NCBI GenBank assembly: GCA_002340925.1
Contig: DDMR01000089.1
Coordinates: 15,347-40,505, forward strand
Direction: 5' to 3'
DNA length: 25,159 nt
DNA from: Actinobacteria bacterium UBA2541
Lineage (GTDB): Bacteria > Actinomycetota > Actinomycetes > Nanopelagicales > Nanopelagicaceae
Shown here: in pieces, positions 5,708-12,717 of the stretch
Layout: each line of letters starts with the position of its first letter
Numbering within the stretch: the first letter of the stretch is position 1
Notes under the pieces: model-generated
Told to the model about the DNA's origin: nothing
Databases searched by the model: none
What the model saw: only the letters and a program-made list of their open reading frames with translations
Program-made: the position numbers and the translations under genes

Positions 5708-8700
5708 ATGAAGAGTTTTACGCATCTACGCGTTGCTAGTGGTTACTCATTTAAATACGGGACCGCCCATGCCGACCAATTAGTAGAACGCGCAGCCGAA
5801 TTCGAAATGTCGGCGCTCGCACTTACTGACATGGACACAATGGCTGGCGCAATTCGGTTTACCAAAAGCTGCGAAGCAAATGGGATTGCACCAATTCTTG
5901 GTATCAATCTAAGTTTTATTCAGAAGAAATATCGCATCACTCTTCTTGCGCAAAGCGGCCATCTTGATTCACTTTATCGTCTGGTTACCGCAGTCAATCT
6001 TGAAAATAGTGAGAATTTATTGACGCATTCATTGCTAGAGCGCTTTAGTCAATACTCGAAGAATTTACTTGTTCTGCATGGTCCAGAGTCGCAGTTGGCA
6101 TCTGCAATTTCGGCCCGTAAAAGTGCCGAAGCGTTATCAATCTATAACGCGACCCGCGAACTATTTGCCGACCAGGCGATTGAATGCGTTTCACATTTGA
6201 TTCGTGGCGATGGCCAATTTTCAACATCGCATGCCGCTCGGGCGCTGGGCTTTGCTAGAGATAATCATTTATCTGCAGTTTTAAGCAATGCGGTGCGAAT
6301 GTTGGATCGCAGCGATGGCCCAGTTGCAGATGTCTTGGATGCTGCCCGCAAATTAGTTCCGTTAAGCAATAAGAGCGTTAGCAGGCAGAACAGCGAGGCT
6401 TACTTCAAAGATAGTTCTGAAATGAGTTATCTCAGCGATGAAATTTCTCGACTTGCTGGCGAACGCGATGGCAGGTCGTTGTTAAACACAACGACGGCAT
6501 GGGCCGAGCGCGCTCTTCTCTCGCCACGCAAAGATGTAGGAATCGGAGCAATTCATTTACCTGATGCTGCTGCACTTGGTGCAAAGAGTCAGGGCGAACT
6601 AACAGCACAACTGCGGTCTAGATGTGAAGCTGGTTTGTCTCGCAGATATGTTGGTTCAAAATCAGTTGTTGCAGCAAGTCGGCTGGAAGAAGAGCTAAGT
6701 GCAATTAGAACTCTGGGCTACGAATCTTATTTTTTAACAGTTGCAGATATAACAGATCTAGCGCGCAACAGAGGAATTCGAGTTGCGGCCCGGGGAAGCG
6801 GCGCTGGTTCATTAATTTGCCACGTGCTTGGAATATCTGGAGTAGAGCCAATAACGCATGGTTTATTAATGGAACGTTTCTGCTCACCACTTCGAGGTGA
6901 ACTTCCAGATATCGATATTGATGTCGAATCTGCCCGGCGGCTTGAAATTTATGATGCAGTCTTTGAGAAGTATGGCCAACGTTGCGCAACGGTTTCGATG
7001 GTCGAAACTTATAGATCCCGCCATGCAATTCGGGACGTTGGGGCGGCGCTTGGGATATCTCCGATGGAGATTGATTTAATCGCAAAATCGATGCCGCACA
7101 TTAGATCTAGCAATATTCCTAAAGCCCTGGCTAATTTGCCAGAGCTAAAAGATTTAAATCTAAACACTCCAATTTTGAAGATGGCCATCGAACTTGCTGG
7201 TCGCTTGGATTCGCTGCCTAGACATTTATCAATGCATCCATGCGCAATTGTTCTGTCGGATATCGGGCTAGGGGATTACGCGCCACAGCAGATAAATGCA
7301 AGTGGGTATCCAATGGTGCAATTTGATAAGGATGATGTCGAAGCAATCGGCCTGTTGAAGTTAGATGTTCTTGGGGTTCGGATGCAATCAGCAATTTCTT
7401 ATACGCTATCGGAAATCGAGCGAATCGAAGGCGCAGCATTAGACATTGATGCAATTGCCTTAGATGACCCCGCAACTTTTGATTTAATTAAATCAGCTCG
7501 GACCTTAGGAATATTTCAGATTGAAAGTCCGGGACAGCGGGAATTAGTCGGAAAATTTGCGCCAGAAACTTTCAACGATTTAATAATTGACATCTCACTC
7601 TTCCGTCCTGGCCCAGTTAAGAGCGACATGATCACGCCATTTCTGGCAACCAAATATGGGCTTCGAGTCCGTCCGGTAATTCACGCCGACCTTGAAAGTA
7701 TTTTGCAGGAGACCCAAGGTGTTGTCGTTTTTCATGAACAAGTAATTCGAATTATCTCCACCATGACTGGAATATCACTGGCCGAAGCCGATGAAAAGCG
7801 GCGCGAACTAGGCGATATTGCTTCTCAACAACTTGTCTGCGATTGGTTTTATCCGGCGGCACTTGCCCGTGGTTACACCAGCACCGTTGTCGCAGAGGTC
7901 TGGGAAATCCTGCGCGCCTTTGCATCATTTGGTTTCTGCAAAGCACATGCCGCAGCTTTCGCACTTCCGACTTATCAATCATCTTGGTTAAAGACCCATC
8001 ACACTGCTGCATTCTTGGCTGGAGTCTTAACACACGAACCAGGCATGTATCCAAAGCGCCTTATCTTGGATGAAGCACGGCAGTGGGGAATCCAAATTGC
8101 GCCAATCGATGTGAATTTATCTGATGCAACTTATCGCGTCGAAAAGAGTTCAAAAGAAACAAGAGCGCCATATCTTGCACCAAATGTTTTAAGTTCTGGG
8201 GCCGAACTAAAACTTCCAGATGCCAGAGGCTTTGCAATCCGGATGGCGCTAAGTGATATCGACGGCATAGATGGCAAAGAGATTAAGAGCATAATTTCGG
8301 GACGACCATATTTAGATTTAGCGGATTTTGTTTATCGCTCTGGCGCAAGTCGCCCAACGACCGAGTCACTTTTAACGATTGGTGCATTCGATGATCTCCA
8401 TAAACTTTCAACATCAAATATCAATCGCCGTGACCTAGCGCTTCATCTCCAGGATTTGTATCGTTTAGCTGGGTCAAAGAGCGCCACTAGTCAGGGCCAG
8501 ATGAGCTTTGAATTGCAGCCAGAAAAATTTGAGCCAAGTGGCCTGCCAGATATAACAGCGAGCGAGCAAGTTAAGAGCGAGATAGATATTTTGGGCATGG
8601 ATGTATCTAGCCATTTGCTGGAATTTTATGGGGATTTCCTAAACAAGATTGGGGCAGTGCGTTCTTGCGATTTAATTAAACACCGTTCGGGGACATCGGT

Positions 8701-8992
8701 CTTGGTCGCTGGCGTAAAGGTTGCACTTCAAACTCCGCCAGTTCGTTCGGGCCGGCGAGTAATGTTTTTAACTATCGATGATGGTCATGGCTGCAACGAC
8801 ATAACTTTCTTCGAAGATAAGCAGGCCGACTTTGCGACCGTGCTACGAAATTCTTGGCTCTTTTTAGTTCGCGGTGAAATTCGCCGAACCGGACCAAGAG
8901 GGATCTCGCTTCTCGGAACTGGTGCGTGGGAGTTAGCAAATTCTCATGAAAAGTGGCGTAATCTCGCAGTTTATGGAGCCAGTGGAACATGA
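5708..8992 (+). CDS. dnaE2: Error-prone DNA polymerase III alpha subunit (DnaE2/ImuC type)
   Basis: A 1094-residue C-family polymerase, the usual length for DnaE2-type enzymes. An N-terminal PHP domain comes first. The polymerase core shows ARGSGAGSL (361-369), PDIDID with catalytic D401 and D403, and the third acidic residue in LLKLDVLG (D553); then GIFQIESPGQRELV and LFRPGPVKSD in the fingers/thumb region. A helix-hairpin-helix part and a C-terminal OB fold (about 985-1065) end the protein. The PHP metal site is degraded: HLHVH is HLRVA (6-10) and TDH is TDM (40-42), so proofreading by this domain is unlikely. It most likely performs mutagenic translesion synthesis under SOS control. Its stop overlaps the dinB ATG (ATGA). 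No ribosome binding site precedes its start, so coupling to the upstream gene is likely. Confidence 0.92.
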   Translation: MKSFTHLRVASGYSFKYGTAHADQLVERAAEFEMSALALTDMDTMAGAIRFTKSCEANGIAPILGINLSFIQKKYRITLLAQSGHLDSLYRLVTAVNLENSENLLTHSLLERFSQYSKNLLVLHGPESQLASAISARKSAEALSIYNATRELFADQAIECVSHLIRGDGQFSTSHAARALGFARDNHLSAVLSNAVRMLDRSDGPVADVLDAARKLVPLSNKSVSRQNSEAYFKDSSEMSYLSDEISRLAGERDGRSLLNTTTAWAERALLSPRKDVGIGAIHLPDAAALGAKSQGELTAQLRSRCEAGLSRRYVGSKSVVAASRLEEELSAIRTLGYESYFLTVADITDLARNRGIRVAARGSGAGSLICHVLGISGVEPITHGLLMERFCSPLRGELPDIDIDVESARRLEIYDAVFEKYGQRCATVSMVETYRSRHAIRDVGAALGISPMEIDLIAKSMPHIRSSNIPKALANLPELKDLNLNTPILKMAIELAGRLDSLPRHLSMHPCAIVLSDIGLGDYAPQQINASGYPMVQFDKDDVEAIGLLKLDVLGVRMQSAISYTLSEIERIEGAALDIDAIALDDPATFDLIKSARTLGIFQIESPGQRELVGKFAPETFNDLIIDISLFRPGPVKSDMITPFLATKYGLRVRPVIHADLESILQETQGVVVFHEQVIRIISTMTGISLAEADEKRRELGDIASQQLVCDWFYPAALARGYTSTVVAEVWEILRAFASFGFCKAHAAAFALPTYQSSWLKTHHTAAFLAGVLTHEPGMYPKRLILDEARQWGIQIAPIDVNLSDATYRVEKSSKETRAPYLAPNVLSSGAELKLPDARGFAIRMALSDIDGIDGKEIKSIISGRPYLDLADFVYRSGASRPTTESLLTIGAFDDLHKLSTSNINRRDLALHLQDLYRLAGSKSATSQGQMSFELQPEKFEPSGLPDITASEQVKSEIDILGMDVSSHLLEFYGDFLNKIGAVRSCDLIKHRSGTSVLVAGVKVALQTPPVRSGRRVMFLTIDDGHGCNDITFFEDKQADFATVLRNSWLFLVRGEIRRTGPRGISLLGTGAWELANSHEKWRNLAVYGASGT

Positions 8993-10167
8993 GTGAGTCA
9001 ACAATTCTCCACGTTGATATGGATGCCTTCTTTGCTTCAGTAGAAGAGCGCGACAATCCTGCGCTTAAAGGCAAAGCTGTAGTTGTCGGAACTGGCGTCC
9101 GCGGTGTTGTATCTGCCGCAAATTATGAAGCCCGCAAATTTGGAATTCATGCTGCAATGCCAGTTGGTCGAGCAAAAAGATTAGCCCCTCATGCAATCTT
9201 TGTGCCACCGAATATGTCTCGTTATTCCGAAGTTTCATCACACATCATGGAAATCTTTAGATCAGTTACTCCACTCGTCGAGCCACTTTCACTAGATGAA
9301 GCCTTTCTTGATGTAACTGGCGCAAAACGCTTACTTGGCGATGGCCGCGAAATTGCAAAACAAATCAGGGCGAATGTCGAAGCAAGTGAGGGAATTACCT
9401 GCTCGGTCGGGATCGCAACCACGAAATTTATTGCAAAACTTGCATCAGGTAGATGTAAACCAAATGGCATGTTAGAAATTACTTCAGATCGAGTGCTTGA
9501 ATTTCTACATCCCCTGCCAGTGAATGCAATTTGGGGAGTAGGACCTAAGACCAATGAAGAGCTGCAAAAACTCGGCCTTCGAACAGTTGCCGATATTGCC
9601 AATACCCCGCGGCAAACTTTAATTCGTGCACTTGGCGAAGCAGCAGGTGCCTCACTATATGAACTTGCCTGGGGGCGGGATTATCGGGATGTCGAACCAG
9701 AAGAGGTTGATAAATCCATAAGCGCTGCTGAAACTTTTGATACAGATACCGAGGATCAAGAGATTGTTCTGCGCGAACTATTGCGATTAACCGAGAAAGC
9801 AACATATCGAATGCGTGAGAAAGATTTCAGTGCGCGAACAATTTCGATAAAGGTTCGCTTTGCAGATTTCAAAACTATTTCTCGCTCGAAGACCGTTCCG
9901 CTTCCGATAAGTGCAACACATGAAGTCTTCGAAGTAGTTCGAAATTTATTTCTCGCTCTCAAATTAGATCGTGCCCGGATTAGATTGGTTGGAGTAAGCC
10001 TTGACGGTCTTGAAGATGGCGTAGATGCCTCTGAGCAGTTGATATTGGGTGAGCGTGAGAAGGGTTGGCGCCAGGCGACTGCGGCAATTGACAGGGCGAG
10101 CGCCAGATTTGGCCCAGGAAGCGTCCGACCAGCGCGATTATTCGATGAATCTGAAGAAGATACTTAA
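8989..10167 (+). CDS. dinB: DNA polymerase IV (Y family)
   Basis: A 392-residue translesion polymerase. HVDMDAFFASVE near the N-terminus gives the metal-binding D10, with F15 at the steric-gate position; LSLDEAFLDV supplies D103 and E104, so the catalytic triad is complete. SVGIATTKFIAKLAS (139-153) and the helix-hairpin-helix IWGVGPKTNEELQKLG (181-196) follow, then the little-finger domain. QLIL (350-353) is a likely sliding-clamp binding peptide, and the RFGPGSVRPARLF tail is usual for actinobacterial DinB. The intact active site separates it from the catalytically dead ImuB of mycobacterial imuA'-imuB-dnaE2 cassettes. Translationally coupled to dnaE2 by a four-base overlap. Confidence 0.95.
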   Translation: MSESTILHVDMDAFFASVEERDNPALKGKAVVVGTGVRGVVSAANYEARKFGIHAAMPVGRAKRLAPHAIFVPPNMSRYSEVSSHIMEIFRSVTPLVEPLSLDEAFLDVTGAKRLLGDGREIAKQIRANVEASEGITCSVGIATTKFIAKLASGRCKPNGMLEITSDRVLEFLHPLPVNAIWGVGPKTNEELQKLGLRTVADIANTPRQTLIRALGEAAGASLYELAWGRDYRDVEPEEVDKSISAAETFDTDTEDQEIVLRELLRLTEKATYRMREKDFSARTISIKVRFADFKTISRSKTVPLPISATHEVFEVVRNLFLALKLDRARIRLVGVSLDGLEDGVDASEQLILGEREKGWRQATAAIDRASARFGPGSVRPARLFDESEEDT

Positions 10168-10227
10168 AAACTGCCTATAACTGCAGAAAACATTGGGGTT
10201 CGACTTTCCTACTTTGACTACCTGGCG

Positions 10228-10233
10228 TATTGT
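10228..10233 (+). promoter_or_regulatory. Candidate -10 element of the DUF3040 gene
   Basis: TATTGT fits TANNNT and ends seven bases before the ATG at 10241, again leaderless spacing. No matching -35 at 17 bases. A TATAAC sequence at 10176-10181 is an alternative. Confidence 0.3.
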
Positions 10234-10240
10234 TGTGGAC

Positions 10241-10594
10241 ATGGCACTATCCGATCACGAAAAGCGCATGCTTGCCGAGATGGAGGCTGCCCTGGTCGCT
10301 GAAGACCCTCGTTTAGTTTCGACGCTAAATGGTCGGGAGCGAACACCAAAGGGATCTCGAGCCCTTCTCGGACTAGGTTCAATCCTGGTTGGTATGGTCG
10401 TATTACTTTCTGGTCTTATCGCCCAGATAATTCCTCTTGGAATTGCAGGCTTCCTGGTCTCACTAACCGGCTTGGTCCTCTTCCTCTCAAACCTCTCATT
10501 CGGAAAATCGAGCTTCAAAAACCCAAAGAGCGCTCGCCCAAAGTGGAGCTCACGCTTAGAGGATCGCTGGGAGCGACGTAACTTCGATAATTGA
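10241..10594 (+). CDS. DUF3040 family membrane protein
   Basis: A 117-residue actinobacterial membrane protein of unknown function. The N-terminus MALSDHEKRMLAEMEAAL followed by AEDPRL is the family signature. Two membrane segments follow (GLGSILVGMVVLLSGLIAQ and PLGIAGFLVSLTGLVLFLS), then a basic, serine-rich cytoplasmic tail ending in DRWERR. The frame is open upstream to a TTG at 10193, but the start is placed at ATG 10241 because homologues begin at this motif. It is the usual neighbour upstream of mraZ in actinobacteria. It is followed by a rho-independent terminator and so ends the preceding transcription unit. Confidence 0.88.
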   Translation: MALSDHEKRMLAEMEAALVAEDPRLVSTLNGRERTPKGSRALLGLGSILVGMVVLLSGLIAQIIPLGIAGFLVSLTGLVLFLSNLSFGKSSFKNPKSARPKWSSRLEDRWERRNFDN

Positions 10595-10627
10595 GGGTAA
10601 TTAATATCTGAATAGAGCGGATTCCTG

Positions 10628-10649
10628 CCACCCGATGGGTGGTTTTTTT
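10628..10649 (+). terminator. Rho-independent terminator
   Basis: CCACCC (10628-10633) pairs with GGGTGG (10637-10642) across a three-base loop, followed by seven T. It separates the DUF3040 gene from the mraZ promoter region. Confidence 0.85.
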
Positions 10650-10690
10650 ATGCCCAAAATCGGGATGGTACTGGGAGGAAACTAGTAACA

Positions 10691-10750
10691 AATGGGAAGA
10701 AATTGGCTGAAAATGGTGCAAAGTGGGTAGAAATGGAGTAAAGTGGTGAT
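10691..10750 (+). promoter_or_regulatory. MraZ operator: six TGG-centred decamer repeats
   Basis: Six consecutive 10-base units of the form AANTGGNNNN occupy this stretch; TGG begins at 10693, 10704, 10714, 10724, 10734 and 10744, a period of 10 after the first. MraZ proteins bind direct repeats of TGGGN with five-base spacers in E. coli and AAAGTG-type repeats in mollicutes, which is the same period and core. The array lies about 55 bases before mraZ, so autoregulation of the dcw operon is the natural reading. A TGTTATCAA sequence just after the array (10751-10759) could be an extended -10 element, but it is weak. Confidence 0.75.
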
Positions 10751-10756
10751 TGTTAT

Positions 10757-10774
10757 CAAATCCGGGGGGATTTG
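10757..10774 (+). repeat. Inverted repeat in the mraZ leader
   Basis: CAAATCC (10757-10763) and GGATTTG (10768-10774) are perfect complements around a GGGG loop. It lies between the MraZ repeats and the ribosome binding site and has no T-run after it. Confidence 0.65.
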
Positions 10775-10787
10775 AGCGTAAAAGTTA

Positions 10788-10795
10788 GGGGAGGT
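10788..10795 (+). promoter_or_regulatory. Strong ribosome binding site of mraZ
   Basis: GGGGAGGT contains GGAGG ending nine bases before the GTG at 10804. It decides that GTG as the start of mraZ, since [10 protein letters not shown] is also the family's N-terminus. Confidence 0.8.
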
Positions 10796-10803
10796 GGGGC
10801 GAA

Positions 10804-11235
10804 GTGTTTCTCGGTACCCACGAACCTAAACTCGACGAAAAGGGCCGCATTATCTTGCCCGCCAGATTCCGAGATGAATTAGCAAATGGACTTGTAATAA
10901 CAAAAGGCCAAGAGCGCTGTCTTTACGTATTTCCTAGTGGTGAATTTTCTTCTATTACTGATCGTCTGCGCCAAGCACCCGTCACCGAAAAAGCAGCACG
11001 CGATTACATGCGCGTGATGTTTGCTGGCGCACACGATGAAGTTCCAGATAAGCAAGGTCGCGTAACAATTCCAAGCGGACTTCGCACATATGCAGGTCTA
11101 GAGAAAGACTGCGTAGTAATCGGTGCAAATACTCGTTTAGAAATTTGGGATAACACAGCTTGGGAAAGTTATTTAGCGGATCGTGAAAAAACATTCTCTG
11201 ATGTTTCATCGGAGGTGCTTCCAGGCCTTTTCTAA
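10804..11235 (+). CDS. mraZ: Transcriptional regulator MraZ
   Basis: A 143-residue DNA-binding protein made of two SpoVT/AbrB-like swapped-hairpin domains. The paired signatures are [15 protein letters not shown] (from residue 9, core DEKGR 11-15) and [14 protein letters not shown] (from residue 81, core DKQGR 82-86). In other bacteria it forms a ring-shaped oligomer that binds direct repeats upstream of its own gene and controls the dcw operon; the repeat array at 10691-10750 fits that. The start is GTG with a strong ribosome binding site. It is separated from rsmH by a 139-base structured leader, so downstream expression need not equal mraZ expression. Confidence 0.97.
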   Translation: MFLGTHEPKLDEKGRIILPARFRDELANGLVITKGQERCLYVFPSGEFSSITDRLRQAPVTEKAARDYMRVMFAGAHDEVPDKQGRVTIPSGLRTYAGLEKDCVVIGANTRLEIWDNTAWESYLADREKTFSDVSSEVLPGLF

Positions 11236-11240
11236 ATTGT

Positions 11241-11311
11241 GGCCATCGCCGACCTCTATAACGACGCCCCTTCCCCGGCGCCGTTACCCCCAGATCCGTC
11301 GGCCGGCGATG
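11241..11311 (+). ncRNA. mraW-type structured leader RNA
   Basis: A GC-rich island in an AT-leaning region, between mraZ and rsmH. The outer stem is CATCGCC (11244-11250) with GGCGATG (11305-11311), continued by GAC/GTC after a bulge. The inner hairpin is AACG-A-CGCC (11260-11268) with GGCG-C-CGTT (11277-11285), one mismatch, closing a CCTTCCCC loop. The mraW RNA motif known from actinobacteria lies exactly in this position, and from memory has a conserved CUUCCCC terminal loop, which is present here. No T-run follows. It probably acts in cis on rsmH and the downstream operon; its ligand or binding partner is not known to me. Confidence 0.75.
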
Positions 11312-11374
11312 ACCAGAGTTTAGAAAAGTTTAGAAGTTGAATTAAAAAAAGTAAGAACTAGAAAGGGGGAGAAG

Positions 11375-12325
11375 ATGCAAGGTGCTTTACATATTCCAGT
11401 CGCGCTAGATCGCTGTATTGCACTTCTCTCTCCTGCAATCGAGGCTAAGAACAATCCAATTATTGTTGATGCAACATTGGGTTTAGGTGGACATACCAAA
11501 GCCTTGCTAATTAAGTTTCCTAATCTAAAAGTTATTGCGCTAGATCGCGACTTAAGTGCAATATCAATTGCCACAAATAATTTGAGCGAACATATTGATC
11601 GAGTTGAAATTATCCACGCAGTTTATGACGAGCTAGATAGCGTTCTAACCAAGTTGGGCATAACAGAGGTTGATGGAATCCTCTTTGATTTAGGAGTATC
11701 TTCGATGCAACTAGATCAGGCTGATAGAGGTTTTGCCTATTCCCAAGATGCACCGCTAGATATGCGGATGGACCAGAGTTCTGGGCCAAGTGCGCTAGAT
11801 ATTCTAAACACTTATTCATATGGTGAATTGGTCCGCGTAATTCGAAATTATGGCGAAGAGAAATTTGCCACCAAGATTGCAGATAACATTATTAAGGCCC
11901 GCGAAAGCCAAACTTTAAAGACCACAAAAGATTTAGCAGAACTAGTCAAAAACAGTATTCCAGCGCCAGCACGTCGCACCGGGGGCAATCCTGCTAAGAG
12001 AACTTTTCAGGCGCTACGAATTGAAGTCAATCAGGAGCTAGCAGTTTTAGAGCGGGCGATTCCGAAGGCAATCAGTGCCATCAATATTGGTGGTCGCCTA
12101 GTTGTTATGTCATACCAATCACTGGAAGACAAGATTGTAAAGCGTGCGTTTGCTGAAGTGACTGGCTCGAATTCGCCACTTGGCCTGCCTTTTGATCTGC
12201 CTAATTCAGCTGCAAGTTACAAATTAATAATTAGTGGCAGTGAAGGGGCGAGTGCATCTGAAATCGAAATTAATGCGAGAGCGCAATCAATGCGACTTCG
12301 CGCTCTGGAGAGGGTGGCTGCCTAA
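11375..12325 (+). CDS. rsmH: 16S rRNA (cytosine-1402-N4) methyltransferase
   Basis: A 316-residue S-adenosylmethionine-dependent methyltransferase (also called MraW) that modifies C1402 in the ribosomal decoding centre. HIPVALDRCIALL at the N-terminus and the cofactor loop VDATLGLGGHT (31-41) are diagnostic, as are VIALDRD, ILFDLGVSSMQLDQADRGF (about 102-120), APLDMRMD and the C-terminal RTFQALRIEVNQEL and LVVMSYQSLEDKIVK. Length is normal. GGGGGA just before the ATG is the ribosome binding site. Its stop overlaps the ftsL start by one base (TAATG). It is preceded by the structured leader RNA. Confidence 0.97.
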   Translation: MQGALHIPVALDRCIALLSPAIEAKNNPIIVDATLGLGGHTKALLIKFPNLKVIALDRDLSAISIATNNLSEHIDRVEIIHAVYDELDSVLTKLGITEVDGILFDLGVSSMQLDQADRGFAYSQDAPLDMRMDQSSGPSALDILNTYSYGELVRVIRNYGEEKFATKIADNIIKARESQTLKTTKDLAELVKNSIPAPARRTGGNPAKRTFQALRIEVNQELAVLERAIPKAISAINIGGRLVVMSYQSLEDKIVKRAFAEVTGSNSPLGLPFDLPNSAASYKLIISGSEGASASEIEINARAQSMRLRALERVAA

Positions 12326-12717
12326 TGGCGATTCTCGCCCTTCCGCCTTTAATTAGACCACGCCTAAGGCCAGTTCGGGCATTTGAAAAAGCTAATAAAA
12401 ATGCTAATGAAGTCGAGGCGTCATTGTCTTCGCAGAAGATTGATACTCGCAAATTTCTACTACTTATGGCAAGCGCTGTAACACTAAATCTCCTGGTAAT
12501 CGCCGGAATAAACATTTTGATGACCCAAGATGCCTTCACTCTTCAGGAACTAAAGAGTCAGAGAAATACAGCGCTGGACAAGAAGGACGCAATTCTAAAT
12601 TTAGTGAATGAGAAGAATTCTCCAGTAAATCTCTCGAAAGCTGCAATTAAACTAGGAATGAAGCCCGCAAATAAAATTGGCTATCTTACCTATTCAGAAA
12701 AAGCGGTGACTCAGTGA
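12325..12717 (+). CDS. ftsL: FtsL-like septum formation protein
   Basis: A 130-residue bitopic membrane protein. A basic cytoplasmic N-terminus (1-43) is followed by one membrane segment (about 44-66) and a short extracellular helix with heptad-like pattern (LQELKSQRNTALDKKDAILNLVNEKN), then LSKAAIKLGMKPA, the closing motif of FtsL/DivIC proteins. Sequence similarity in this family is low, so the call rests on topology and position between rsmH and ftsI. FtsL forms a coiled coil with FtsB/DivIC and FtsQ and activates FtsW-FtsI. It overlaps ftsI by GTGA. Confidence 0.88.
   Translation: MAILALPPLIRPRLRPVRAFEKANKNANEVEASLSSQKIDTRKFLLLMASAVTLNLLVIAGINILMTQDAFTLQELKSQRNTALDKKDAILNLVNEKNSPVNLSKAAIKLGMKPANKIGYLTYSEKAVTQ

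Noticed and set aside
7752..8054. Minus-strand open frames inside dnaE2
   Set aside because: They are shadows of a well-supported polymerase gene, with arginine-, histidine- and leucine-rich composition typical of out-of-frame translation.
10193..10240. TTG start giving a 16-residue extension of the DUF3040 protein
   Set aside because: The family begins at MALSDHEKR, and a TANNNT hexamer fits the ATG at 10241.
10671..10690. Further TGGG (10672) as a seventh MraZ repeat
   Set aside because: It is out of phase with the six regular units and the intervening decamer lacks TGG.
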